Part shown: positions 26,617 through 33,935 of the stretch, piece by piece | Layout: each line of letters starts with the position of its first letter | How positions within the stretch are numbered: position 1 is the stretch's first letter | Assembly (NCBI RefSeq): GCF_018332695.1 | Contig: NZ_BOQN01000087.1 | Coordinates: 62,001 to 126,000, forward strand | DNA length: 64,000 bases | Source: Paractinoplanes toevensis | GTDB lineage: Bacteria > Actinomycetota > Actinomycetes > Mycobacteriales > Micromonosporaceae | Direction: 5' to 3' | Program-made: the position numbers and the translations under genes | The notes under the pieces: model-generated | Told to the model about the DNA's origin: nothing | The model's database searches: none | What the model saw: only the letters and a program-made list of their open reading frames with translations

Positions 26617-27576
26617 GTGACCGAAACAGTGAGCCTGCAGGACATCCGCGACGCCGCCCACCGGATCGCCGGTGCCACCCACCGCACCCCGGTGCTGCGG
26701 TCGCGCACCCTCGACGCCCTGGTCGGCGCGCGGGTGTACCTGAAGGCCGAGAACCTGCAGCGGATCGGCGCGTTCAAGTTCCGCGGCGCCTACAACGCGA
26801 TCGCCAAGCTCGGCCCGGCCGAGCTCGCCCGCGGTATCGCCGCCTACTCGTCCGGCAACCACGCGCAGGCCGTCGCCCTGGCCGCCCACGAGCTGGGCAG
26901 CACCGCGGTGATCCTGATGCCGGCCGACACCCCGGCCGCGAAACTCGACGCGGTGGCCGGCTACGGCGCCGAGATCGTCACCTACGACCGTTACACCGAG
27001 AACCGCGAGGAGATCGGCGCCAAGCTCGCCTCCGACCGAGGGCTGACCCTGATCCCGCCCTACGAGCATCCCGACGTGATGGCCGGGCAGGGCACCGCCG
27101 CCCTCGAACTGCTCGAAGAGGTCGGCGACCTGGACACCCTCGTCGTACCCGTCGGTGGGGGTGGGTTGATCGCCGGCAGTGCCACCGCCGCGAAGGGCCT
27201 GCAACCGGGCATCCGCATCGTCGGCGTCGAACCCGCGCTCGGTGACGACACCAAGCGCTCCCTGGAAGCGGGGGAGCGGGTCAGCATCCCGGTGCCGCGC
27301 ACCATCGCCGACGGGCAGGCCGCGTCCATTCCCGGTTCGCTGACGTTCGCCGTCAACCGCCGGCTCGTCGACGAGATCGTCCTGGTCAGCGACGACGAGA
27401 TCGTCGACGCGCTGCGCTTCGCCGTCGACCGCCTCAAGACCGTCCTGGAACCCAGCGGCGCGTCCGGCCTCGCCGCCCTGCTCGCCGGCCGCCTCGACCC
27501 CGCCCCGGCCCGGATCGGCGTGATCCTCTCCGGCGGCAACGTCGGCGCGGCCCGCCTCGCGCAGCTACTCGCCTAG
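26617..27576 (+). CDS. Threonine dehydratase (catabolic/short form)
   Basis: PLP-dependent fold-type II enzyme that converts threonine or serine to 2-oxoacids. The PLP lysine is in GAFKFRGAYNAI, with the SSGNHAQAVALAA substrate loop and the glycine-rich phosphate site PVGGGGLIAGSA. At 319 residues there is no ACT regulatory domain, so it is the short form rather than biosynthetic IlvA. GTG 26617 is 8 nt after the -10-like TAGGAT (26603-26608), suggesting a leaderless message. It is convergent with the epimerase (12-bp overlap). Confidence 0.88.
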   Translation: MTETVSLQDIRDAAHRIAGATHRTPVLRSRTLDALVGARVYLKAENLQRIGAFKFRGAYNAIAKLGPAELARGIAAYSSGNHAQAVALAAHELGSTAVILMPADTPAAKLDAVAGYGAEIVTYDRYTENREEIGAKLASDRGLTLIPPYEHPDVMAGQGTAALELLEEVGDLDTLVVPVGGGGLIAGSATAAKGLQPGIRIVGVEPALGDDTKRSLEAGERVSIPVPRTIADGQAASIPGSLTFAVNRRLVDEIVLVSDDEIVDALRFAVDRLKTVLEPSGASGLAALLAGRLDPAPARIGVILSGGNVGAARLAQLLA

Positions 27577-28536
27577 CACCTGCCGCTCCAGCGCCGGGTC
27601 CAGGCCGACCGGGGACCGGTCCGCGCGCAGCGGCGCCTCCCCGGCCAGCGACCGCATCCACTGCCAGGTGTCGGCGACCGTGTCGTACACCGGCCGGCAC
27701 CGCAACCCCGCCCCCAGCGCCTTGGACACGTCGGCGCGGTGCAGGAAGTCGTGGTCGGGCCCCGGCGGGAACCAGATCGGCAGCTGCGTCCACGGCTCGA
27801 TCCCGGCCGCCTTGATCACCGACGGGTCGGTCCAGCGCAGCCGCGCCCGCCCGCCGGTCACCGTGTTACCGATCTCCAGCAGCTCACCCATCGTGGTGTG
27901 GCCGGGCTCGCTGACCAGGTTGAACGCGCCCTGCAGACGGGAACCGGACGCGTTCAGCAGGAAGATCGCCAGGTCGCGGGCGTCGATGTACTGCAACGGC
28001 AGCACCCGCGGCCCCGGCGCCAGGGTCGGACCGCCCCGGGCGAGCCGGTTGAGCCACCACGGCAGCCGGCCCACGTCCTCGTGCGGGCCCAGGATCAGCC
28101 CGGCCCGGGCCAGCAGCACCGGCCCGTCGAACTCACCGGCGGCGATCTCCCCGCGCAGCTTGTCCCCGGCGTAACCGGTGTCGCGCGGATCCCCGAGCGG
28201 GGTGCGCTCGGTCAGCGGCATGGTCGCGCCCCACTGATAGACCGAGCGGCTCGACACGTACCCGTAGTGCCGGGCCCGCCCGGACAGCAACCGGGCCGTG
28301 CGCCCCACCGCGCCGGCCCCCGCCGACCAGGTGTCGATCACCGCGTCCCAGCTCTGGTCGACGTTCAGGGCGGCCAGGCCGTCCGGCGACAGCCGGTCGC
28401 CGACCGCCACCCGTACGCCCGCCGGCGCACCCCGCTGACCACGGTTGAACACGGTGACGTCATCGCCCCGGGCGACCGCTTCCTCCGCGATCGCCCGCCC
28501 GACGAACCCGGACCCACCCAGAATCAGCAGTCTCAT
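27565..28536 (-). CDS. NAD-dependent epimerase/dehydratase (atypical SDR)
   Basis: 323-residue extended/atypical short-chain dehydrogenase. The nucleotide-binding loop MRLLILGGSGFVGRAIAEEA is at the N-terminus; the YVSSRSVYQW region holds the serine/tyrosine and TGYAGDKLRGE the lysine of the YxxxK-like site. Related to the isoflavone-reductase/NAD-epimerase group seen with reductase functions. Substrate unknown. The start is set at ATG 28536 (Rossmann loop at residue 6); the longer frame to 28623 would overlap the next gene. Confidence 0.85.
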   Translation of the reverse strand: MRLLILGGSGFVGRAIAEEAVARGDDVTVFNRGQRGAPAGVRVAVGDRLSPDGLAALNVDQSWDAVIDTWSAGAGAVGRTARLLSGRARHYGYVSSRSVYQWGATMPLTERTPLGDPRDTGYAGDKLRGEIAAGEFDGPVLLARAGLILGPHEDVGRLPWWLNRLARGGPTLAPGPRVLPLQYIDARDLAIFLLNASGSRLQGAFNLVSEPGHTTMGELLEIGNTVTGGRARLRWTDPSVIKAAGIEPWTQLPIWFPPGPDHDFLHRADVSKALGAGLRCRPVYDTVADTWQWMRSLAGEAPLRADRSPVGLDPALERQVLGE

Positions 28537-28576
28537 GGCGATCGACCATGCCCGATGCCTGCGGTGGCGGGAAGAG

Positions 28577-29041
28577 CTATCGCTGAGAGCGGAACATCCC
28601 CAGAGCTTGAACCACCAGGGCATGATCTTCGGCCTGGGGGAGACCCGACACCGTGACGACCGCCACTATGCCGACATTCCGGATACGGATCGGGAAAGCG
28701 CCACCGTGCGCGGCGTAGTCGGCCGGGTCGACCCCCATGCCCGCGTCGAGTTCCTGGCCCTTGGCCGCCAGCCGCCGTCCCACGAGGTAGGACGAGGCGC
28801 CGTAGCGTTCCACCACCCGGACCTTGCGGGCGATCCACGCGTCGTTGTCCGCGGTGCTGCCCTCCAGGCCCGCGTGGAACAACTGCTGCGTGCCGCGCCG
28901 GATGTCGATGGCCACCGGCTTGTCGCCGGCCAACTCCACCAGCAGGCAGCCCAGCCGCCACGCGTCGGCGTTGCTGAACCGGTCGAACACCAGCTCGCGT
29001 TCCTGCTCTTCCAACTCTTCGATGTCGCCCATGGAGATCAT
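28577..29041 (-). CDS. UPF0303 (GlcG/HbpS-like, DUF336) protein
   Basis: About 154-residue protein of the heme-degrading-domain/UPF0303 family. Seen: the helix EEQERELVFDRFSNADAWRLG, LVELAGDKPVAIDI, WIARKVRVVERYGASSY, and the C-terminal GVDPADYAAHGGAFPIRI-type loop with VAVVTVSGLPQAEDH, which match the family. Relatives bind heme or cobalamin-like ligands; the function in actinomycetes is not settled. ATG 29041 forms a TAATG overlap with the 29-residue membrane peptide gene; ATG 29032 is an alternative. Confidence 0.8.
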   Translation of the reverse strand: MISMGDIEELEEQERELVFDRFSNADAWRLGCLLVELAGDKPVAIDIRRGTQQLFHAGLEGSTADNDAWIARKVRVVERYGASSYLVGRRLAAKGQELDAGMGVDPADYAAHGGAFPIRIRNVGIVAVVTVSGLPQAEDHALVVQALGMFRSQR

Positions 29042-29130
29042 TATCGGCGGCGCTGCTTCTGCAGCCAGATCCCCATGGCGGCGATCAACACGAAGATCAT
29101 CATCGAACAGCAGAGCAACTTGATGAACAA
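29041..29130 (-). CDS. 29-residue single-helix membrane peptide
   Basis: A small ORF begins TTG 29130 after GGGAGGCGGAG and ends TAA at 29041-29043, where it overlaps the ATG of the UPF0303 gene (TAATG). It reads LFIKLLCCSMMIFVLIAAMG and on: a hydrophobic helix, then a basic tail (KQRRR). That shape is typical of a one-pass inner-membrane peptide. Translational coupling to the UPF0303 gene suggests a functional link. It was too short for automatic ORF calling; conservation has not been tested. Confidence 0.55.
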   Translation of the reverse strand: MFIKLLCCSMMIFVLIAAMGIWLQKQRRR

Positions 29131-29162
29131 CTCCGCCTCCCGGTTCAGTAGGGTCGTTACTC

Positions 29163-29981
29163 GTGCGCCTGGCCACCTTCAACCTGCTGCACGGAAGGTC
29201 CCTCTCCGACGGCACCGTACACGCCGACCGCGTCCACGCCGCCATCGCCGAGCTGGACGCCGACGTCCTCGGCCTGCAGGAGGTCGACCGCGCCCAGCCC
29301 CGCAGCGGACTGCTCGACCTCACCGCCATCGCCGCCGACGCCCTCGGCGCGACCACCCACCGCTTCGCCGCCGCCGTCGTCGGCACCCCGGGGGAGACCT
29401 GGCAACCCTGGCGCAGCGACGACGACAACGCCCACCCGCTCTACGGCATCGCCCTGGTCAGCCGCTACCCCGTGCTGCGCTGGCAGATCACCACCCTGCC
29501 CGGCGCACCCATCCGCTCACCCGTCTACACCGGCGACGGCATCCGCCTGCTCAAGGACGAACCCCGGGTCCTGCTCGCCGCCGTCCTCGACACCCCGGCC
29601 GGCCCGGTCACCGTCGCCACCACCCACCTGAGCTTCGTCCCCGGCTGGAACCTGCGACAGCTGCGCCACGCCGTCCGCGCCCTGCGCACCCTGCCCGGCC
29701 CCCGCCTGCTGCTCGGCGACCTCAACATGCCGACCGGCCCGGTCCGCGCCGTCACCGGCTGGCGGCCCCTGGCCAAGGCACCCACCTTCCCCAGCCCGTC
29801 ACCGCGCGCCCAGCTCGACCACATCCTGGCCGACCCGCGCGGCTTCAGCCTCGGCCGCGTCCTTCAGGTCGCCACCCCGCACCCGGACGTCTCCGACCAC
29901 CTGCCGCTCATCGTGCAGCTGGACGCAGAAACACGTGCTCCAGGCCGTCCTCCGGATCCCACTGCTCACCGATCTTCCTGA
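29163..29981 (+). CDS. Endonuclease/exonuclease/phosphatase family protein
   Basis: 272-residue metal-dependent phosphoesterase fold. It has LRLATFNLLHG-type start (MRLATFNLLHGRSLS), the acidic residue in VLGLQEVDR (EVD motif), the THLSF His, LLLGDLNMP (Asp-Asn) and the C-terminal SDHLPLIVQ (SDH), all in order. It could act on nucleic acids, phospholipids or inositides. A -10-like TAGGGT (29149-29154) lies 8 nt before the GTG start. Its 3' end overlaps the convergent GNAT gene by 74 bp. Confidence 0.88.
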   Translation: MRLATFNLLHGRSLSDGTVHADRVHAAIAELDADVLGLQEVDRAQPRSGLLDLTAIAADALGATTHRFAAAVVGTPGETWQPWRSDDDNAHPLYGIALVSRYPVLRWQITTLPGAPIRSPVYTGDGIRLLKDEPRVLLAAVLDTPAGPVTVATTHLSFVPGWNLRQLRHAVRALRTLPGPRLLLGDLNMPTGPVRAVTGWRPLAKAPTFPSPSPRAQLDHILADPRGFSLGRVLQVATPHPDVSDHLPLIVQLDAETRAPGRPPDPTAHRSS

Positions 29982-30423
29982 ACCCGAACCCGGCGATCGT
30001 CGCCTTCGACCCCACGTTGTCCGGCCGGATGCTGGCCCGCACCGCGGTCACCGCCGGGTCCGCGTCCGCCCGCTCGAGCAGCGACCGCAGCATCGCCTTG
30101 GCATGCCCGCGCCGCCGGAACGCCGGATCCACCGAGTAGGCGACCTCCACCACGCCGCCCTCGTCCGGCGGCCCGTGGAACCCGCCGTGCCCCACCACCC
30201 GGCCGTCGACCACCGCCGCCCGGGCGATCCAGTCGGCGCTGGCCGGGTCCCCTTCGATCTGCTCCAGCCGGATCCGCCACAGCCAGTGCTCCTCCACCAG
30301 GTACGGCGACAACGGCGCACCGGCCAGTTCGCTCGCGCCCGCGAGATCGCCGTCGATCAGGGCACGCAGCACCGCGGGGGAGAGCTTCACCCAAGTGATG
30401 TCCGACACGCCAGGCATGATCAC
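29908..30423 (-). CDS. GNAT-family N-acetyltransferase
   Basis: 171 residues. The GNAT fold is seen in VVEVAYSVDPAFRRRGHAKAML (beta4-alpha3 with the acetyl-CoA loop Q/RxxGxA, here RRRGHA) and ASIRPDNVGSKATIAGFGFRKIGE (motif B). The substrate is unknown. The first codons MIMPG give a choice of starts six bases apart. The 3' end overlaps the convergent phosphoesterase gene. Confidence 0.82.
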   Translation of the reverse strand: MIMPGVSDITWVKLSPAVLRALIDGDLAGASELAGAPLSPYLVEEHWLWRIRLEQIEGDPASADWIARAAVVDGRVVGHGGFHGPPDEGGVVEVAYSVDPAFRRRGHAKAMLRSLLERADADPAVTAVRASIRPDNVGSKATIAGFGFRKIGEQWDPEDGLEHVFLRPAAR

Positions 30424-30449
30424 ACAGAGTGGTGATCAATGCCACGTTG

Positions 30450-30479
30450 GTTGTGCACAACTGAATTGCGCACTACCGT
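30450..30479 (+). promoter_or_regulatory. ohrR-ohr promoter with operator palindrome
   Basis: -35 TTGTGC (30451-30456), a 17-bp spacer and -10 TACCGT (30474-30479) end 7 nt before the ATG at 30487. A perfect palindrome GTTGTGCACAAC (30450-30461) covers the -35. OhrR boxes are AT-rich dyads overlapping the promoter, so autoregulation by OhrR is likely. Confidence 0.65.
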
Positions 30480-30486
30480 TCTCCGC

Positions 30487-30927
30487 ATGGACCAAGGCAC
30501 CGGACTCGAACAGATGATCTGCTTCGAGCTCTACGCCGCCAGCCGCGCCATGACCGCCCTCTACCGCCCCGTCCTCGACGACGCCGGCCTGACCTACCCG
30601 CAATACCTCGTCATGCGCGTCCTCTGGCACCGCGGCCCGGTCACCGTCCGCGACCTCGGCCACCACCTCACCCTCGACAGCGGCACCCTCTCACCGCTGC
30701 TCAAACGCCTCGAAACCCAAGGCATGATCCGCCGCGAACGAGGCACCACCGACGAACGCACCGTCGAGATCCACCTCACCGACACCGGCACCGCCCTCGA
30801 ACAACAGGTCGCCGACGTACCCGCGCAGATCATCTGCGCCCTCGACCTCAACCTCGACGAATACCGGCAACTGCACCACCTCCTCGGGCGCATCCGCGCC
30901 GCCACCCCAGGAAAGGACCGGAACTAA
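30487..30927 (+). CDS. ohrR: Organic hydroperoxide-sensing MarR repressor OhrR
   Basis: 146-residue MarR-family winged helix regulator. The N-terminal EQMICFELYAASRAM contains the OhrR-type sensing Cys (in the CFxLYxA context). The DNA-binding part has VRDLGHHLTLDSGTLSPLLKRLETQGMIRRERGTTDERTVEIHLT-type wing and recognition helix. OhrR releases DNA when its Cys is oxidised by organic peroxides. It is directly joined to ohr (TAA followed at once by ATG), the usual regulator-target pair. Confidence 0.9.
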   Translation: MDQGTGLEQMICFELYAASRAMTALYRPVLDDAGLTYPQYLVMRVLWHRGPVTVRDLGHHLTLDSGTLSPLLKRLETQGMIRRERGTTDERTVEIHLTDTGTALEQQVADVPAQIICALDLNLDEYRQLHHLLGRIRAATPGKDRN

Positions 30928-31347
30928 ATGGCCACCGTCTACACCGCCTCCTCCACCGCCACCGGCGACGCCCGCAACGGCCACGTCCGCAGCAGCGACG
31001 GCGTCCTCGACCTCGACCTCGCCGTCCCCAAGGAGATGGGCGGCCCCGGCGGCGCCCTCACCAACCCCGAACAACTCTTCAGCGCCGGCTACGCCGCCTG
31101 CTTCCACAGCGCCCTCAAAGCCGTCGCCCGCGCCCAGAAGATCACCCTGGAAGACACCGCGGTCACCGTCGACGTCGGCATCGGCCCCAACGAGACCGGC
31201 GGCTTCCAGCTCACCGTCGCCATCGAAGCCGAGATCCCCGGCGTCGACGAAGCCACCGCCCAGGCCCTCATCGAGGCGGCCCACCAGGTCTGCCCCTACT
31301 CCAACGCCACCCGCGGCAACGTCGAGGTAGCCCTTACCGTCGCCTGA
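30928..31347 (+). CDS. ohr: Organic hydroperoxide resistance protein Ohr
   Basis: 139-residue thiol peroxidase of the Ohr/OsmC family that reduces organic hydroperoxides. Both redox Cys are present: SAGYAACFHSALK (peroxidatic, in the Ohr context) and HQVCPYSNATRG (resolving, VCPYSNA is the Ohr signature). It follows ohrR without a gap. A weak hairpin (CGAGG ... CCTCG) with a T6 tract at about 31358 may end the message before the convergent recombinase gene. Confidence 0.94.
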   Translation: MATVYTASSTATGDARNGHVRSSDGVLDLDLAVPKEMGGPGGALTNPEQLFSAGYAACFHSALKAVARAQKITLEDTAVTVDVGIGPNETGGFQLTVAIEAEIPGVDEATAQALIEAAHQVCPYSNATRGNVEVALTVA

Positions 31348-31358
31348 TCCTCGGTTTT

Positions 31359-32303
31359 TTACAGACCACGCAGCGCGCGGTTGGTGCGGTTCGCCCGCAC
31401 CGCCGCGCGCTGCTGCTCCGCCGTCACCTCGATATAACCCTGCGACGTCGTCAACGACGCATGCCCCAGCAACCGCATGATCTCCGAAGCGTTCGCCCCG
31501 TCCTCCGCCAGCCGGGTCGCGAACGTGTGCCGCAACGCGTGCAACTGCGCACCCCGCGGGACCCGGTCACCGACCCCCGCCCGCCGGAAGCACGACTCCA
31601 CCAAATACTGCAGACCACCACGCTGCAGCGCCGCCCCGCGCCGATCCACCAGCAGCGGATCCTTCGACGCCGCCCGCCCGAACCGGAACCGCCGGCTGTC
31701 CAGATAGCGCTCGACCAGGACATCCAGCTCCGGCTCGATCGGCACGGTGCGGGGCCGGCCACCCTTACCGGCCACCTCGACCCGGCGCTCACCCGGCCGC
31801 CCGCTCACATCACCGACTCGCAGAGCCAGCAACTCGGACAGCCGCAGCCCCGCACACAACGCCAGGGCCAGCACCGCCACATCCCGCTCGGGCCAGGGAT
31901 CACGCTGCCGCTCATCCACCCGGCTGACAGCGGACAGTAACTCCTCCGGAGTGTCCTCACCACGCAGCGGCTTGGGGGAGTGGGCCGGCAGCCGGGGCTT
32001 GTCGACGGCCGACATCGGATTGCCGGGAAGAACCTGCTCGGTGACCAGGAACGTGAAGAACGCGTTCCACGACGACCAGGCCCGGGCCACCGAGGCAGGT
32101 GCCCGTTCACCCGCAAATCGTGCGAAGGCCGCCCGCAGCGAGCGAGGGGAGAGGTCACCCAGAGTGACCTCTCCGGGCCCGAGCAAACCGACGATCAAAC
32201 CCAGATCCCGGCGGTACGCCTGAAGCGTGTGCACCGAGGGTTTCCGGGTGGCCCGCGCCGCCAGGAAGTCCTCGATGAGTTCCCGCACTGATTGTTGCTG
32301 CAT
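31359..32303 (-). CDS. Tyrosine recombinase (Xer-like integrase)
   Basis: 314-residue site-specific recombinase. The N-terminal SAM-like core-binding domain (residues 4-100, VRELIEDFLAARATRKPSVHTLQAYRRDL-type) and the catalytic domain are complete: Arg154 (AGLRLSELL), Lys180 (AGKGGRPRTV), His255/Arg258 (HALRHTFATRL), His281 (GHASL) and Tyr290 (QGYIEV). Size and order match XerC/XerD better than phage integrases; no phage, transposase or excisionase gene is near. A perfect 11-6-11 inverted repeat covers its start codon, and a dif-like site lies about 0.9 kb away. It could be the terminus recombinase or a stand-alone relative. Confidence 0.85.
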   Translation of the reverse strand: MQQQSVRELIEDFLAARATRKPSVHTLQAYRRDLGLIVGLLGPGEVTLGDLSPRSLRAAFARFAGERAPASVARAWSSWNAFFTFLVTEQVLPGNPMSAVDKPRLPAHSPKPLRGEDTPEELLSAVSRVDERQRDPWPERDVAVLALALCAGLRLSELLALRVGDVSGRPGERRVEVAGKGGRPRTVPIEPELDVLVERYLDSRRFRFGRAASKDPLLVDRRGAALQRGGLQYLVESCFRRAGVGDRVPRGAQLHALRHTFATRLAEDGANASEIMRLLGHASLTTSQGYIEVTAEQQRAAVRANRTNRALRGL

Positions 32304-32322
32304 AAGTCATATTATGCAGCAA
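32295..32322. other. 28-bp dif-like site (perfect 11-6-11 inverted repeat)
   Basis: Left arm TTGCTGCATAA (32295-32305), 6-bp centre GTCATA, right arm TTATGCAGCAA (32312-32322), perfectly complementary. This is the exact layout of Xer recombination sites: two 11-bp arms around a 6-bp crossover region, with arms ending in CATAA/TTATG next to the centre. It includes the recombinase ATG (32301-32303), so it may also be an autoregulatory operator or a translation-blocking hairpin. Confidence 0.6.
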
Positions 32323-32346
32323 TTCGAGCCTTTTGCGGGGTTCGGT

Positions 32347-32715
32347 CTATGCCCGGTCGTGGAGCGTGATCTGGTAGCCGTCGGGATCCGCGAAGGTGAA
32401 GGTGCGGCCGAAGGGTCCGTCGATCGGCGCCGAGACGATGGTGTGGCCGCCGGCGACAAGGGCGTCGTGGATGTCCTGGACGTCGGTGGCGTGCAGCCAG
32501 ATCGCCGCACCGATGCCGGGCTGCGGGGCGGACGCCAGATCGGTGCCGGGCACGATGTCGCGCAGGGCGAACGCGATCGGCTTCGTCTCGAAGACCACGG
32601 CGTGCGGGGGCCCGACCGGCGAGCGGACGAGGCCGAGGTACTGCTCGTAGAACGCCTGCGACGCGTGCAGATCGCTCGCCTGCAGGGAGATGAAGTCGGG
32701 TCCGGTGACCGGCAT
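32347..32715 (-). CDS. VOC family protein (glyoxalase/bleomycin resistance fold)
   Basis: 122-residue protein with the paired beta-alpha-beta-beta-beta VOC fold: FISLQASDLHASQAFYEQYLGL, AIWLHATDVQDIHDALVAGGH and the C-terminal GRTFTFADPDGYQITLHDRA, a common metal-binding end. Its role may be detoxification of a small molecule or simple binding. It is divergent from a MarR regulator over twin operators (32736-32780), so it is probably that regulator's target. ATG 32715 chosen; no better start exists. Confidence 0.85.
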   Translation of the reverse strand: MPVTGPDFISLQASDLHASQAFYEQYLGLVRSPVGPPHAVVFETKPIAFALRDIVPGTDLASAPQPGIGAAIWLHATDVQDIHDALVAGGHTIVSAPIDGPFGRTFTFADPDGYQITLHDRA

Positions 32716-32735
32716 CGGGTTGCTCCTTCGAGTCG

Positions 32736-32780
32736 TGTCAGTTTTCTGACATCCACCAAGGTATGTCAGACTGCTGACAT
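32736..32780. promoter_or_regulatory. Twin TGTCAG-N4-CTGACA operators between VOC and MarR genes
   Basis: Two perfect inverted repeats: TGTCAG-TTTT-CTGACA (32736-32751) and ATGTCAG-ACTG-CTGACAT (32763-32780). Their centres are 28 bp apart. The second covers the MarR start codon (32779). Identical arms facing a divergent regulator/target pair are typical of MarR autorepression. Confidence 0.75.
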
Positions 32781-33231
32781 GAGTCAAGATGAGGCCGGCG
32801 TCGACCTGGAGACATCGCTGGGCTACCTGCTGAAAGAGGCGTCCAGCGCGCTCCGGGCGGCCATGGAGGCGGTGCTGCGGCCGCTGGGGATGACGGTGAC
32901 GCACTACTCGTGTCTCGAGCTGCTGGCGCAACGTCCCGGCCTGTCGAACTCCGAGCTCGCGCGGGGGGCGTTCGTGACGAGGCAGTCGATGAACGTGTTG
33001 CTTCAGGCCCTGGAGCGGGACGGCTATGTGACCAGGCCGGCGGAGGCACCCGTGGGCAAGGTTCTGCCGGCCCGGCTCACGCCCCGCGGCCGGCGAAGCC
33101 TCGCGAAGGCATCCGCCGCGGTCCGCTCCGTCGAGGTGAGAATGCTGAGCGGGATGACCGATGCGGAGCAGTCAGCCGCGTACGCCGCCCTGCAGAGCAT
33201 GATCCGCTCCCTCCAGACCCCTTCTAGTTGA
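32779..33231 (+). CDS. MarR-family regulator
   Basis: 150-residue winged-helix regulator: MTVTHYSCLELLAQRPGLSNSELARGAFVTRQSMNVLLQALERDGYVTRPAEA-type DNA-binding segment with recognition helix NVLLQALERDGYVTR and a basic wing. It likely represses the divergent VOC gene and itself through the twin operators. The stop codon (33229-33231) is within the dif-like site (33226-33253), so the gene ends exactly at the left arm of that site. Confidence 0.87.
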   Translation: MSQDEAGVDLETSLGYLLKEASSALRAAMEAVLRPLGMTVTHYSCLELLAQRPGLSNSELARGAFVTRQSMNVLLQALERDGYVTRPAEAPVGKVLPARLTPRGRRSLAKASAAVRSVEVRMLSGMTDAEQSAAYAALQSMIRSLQTPSS

Positions 33232-33253
33232 CATAATGTCGATTATCGACCTG
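33226..33253. other. dif: Probable chromosomal dif site (Xer chromosome dimer resolution)
   Basis: Plus strand AGTTGACATAA (33226-33236), centre TGTCGA, then TTATCGACCTG (33243-33253). In the minus strand this reads CAGGTCGATAA, TCGACA, TTATGTCAACT, which closely matches the actinobacterial dif pattern (XerC arm ...CCGATAA, XerD arm TTATGTCAA-T) as I recall it. A second GATTATCGA lies 16 bp on (33257-33265). An Xer-type recombinase gene is about 0.9 kb away. The match is by eye; a motif search is needed to confirm it. Confidence 0.75.
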
Positions 33254-33267
33254 GAAGATTATCGATA

Positions 33268-33888
33268 TCAGGCCGGTGTGGTCGCGTTCGTCACGAACCC
33301 GGCGACGAGCAGCAGATCCCTTACCCGGAAGTACGCGAGGCTGTCCTGGCTGTAGAGGTCTGCGTCGAGGCGCTCGCGCAACCGCTGGGCTGTGTCGTTG
33401 AGCCGGCGGTGCTGCTCGGCCGACAGCGGGCCGCCGTTCGCCAAGGCGGCGGAAACGCAGGCGTCGATCTCGCTCGCGCCCGGATCGTTCCAGGTGAGCA
33501 ATCCGGGAAGCCGGCTGCGGCGCCAGTAGGTCAGCGCGTGCAGAGCCGCCCGCTGCGACGCTCCGTACCAGATCGCCGGACCGCGGTTGGGGTTCCGGTC
33601 GTCTCGGCGGGGCGTCCGGTGGCCGCGCTGCTTCGCCGTGCGGCGTTCTGCGGCATACCTTCGCAGGTCGTCGTGCCAGAGGGCGCGGCTCGCCGCGAGA
33701 TGGTCGAGGGCGCGGAGCAGTGCTCCGTCATCACGGTGGAACGGTCCGGCCAACTCTTCGAGGAAGCTGAGCGTGGCCTCGAAGCCGATCGGGCGGTACA
33801 GCTGCACGCACGAGCGCAGCGCGGAGACCCGGCGCTTGTGCGGCAGCGCGGGATTGCGGACGTGGTTGGCGAACCCGCTGAAGCTCAC
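33268..33888 (-). CDS. Hypothetical protein, about 206 residues
   Basis: I start at GTG 33888 (VSFSGFANHVRNPALPHKRR); the longer open frame to 34608 is antisense to the ABC locus. Contents: an Arg-rich helical segment (LYRPIGFEATLSFLEELAG), an Arg/Lys-rich turn (RRTAKQRGHRTPRRDDRN), NRGPAIWYGASQRAALHALTYWRR and a C-terminal DLYSQDSLAYFRVRDLLLVAGF. It may bind nucleic acid, but no family is recognised. It ends 14 bp after the dif-like site. Confidence 0.55.
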   Translation of the reverse strand: MSFSGFANHVRNPALPHKRRVSALRSCVQLYRPIGFEATLSFLEELAGPFHRDDGALLRALDHLAASRALWHDDLRRYAAERRTAKQRGHRTPRRDDRNPNRGPAIWYGASQRAALHALTYWRRSRLPGLLTWNDPGASEIDACVSAALANGGPLSAEQHRRLNDTAQRLRERLDADLYSQDSLAYFRVRDLLLVAGFVTNATTPA

Positions 33889-33935
33889 CGGCCGAGAGTA
33901 GAGCCGGCCACTCCCCCTCGGTCGCGTCTCCCCCG

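Noticed and set aside
28445..30139. Long plus-strand open frame over the UPF0303 and phosphoesterase genes
   Set aside because: Arg/Pro-rich shadow of three clear genes with correct motifs.
31359..33253. Prophage or integrative element around the tyrosine recombinase
   Set aside because: No phage, relaxase or excisionase gene is nearby; the recombinase is XerC/D-sized and the sites are Xer-like.
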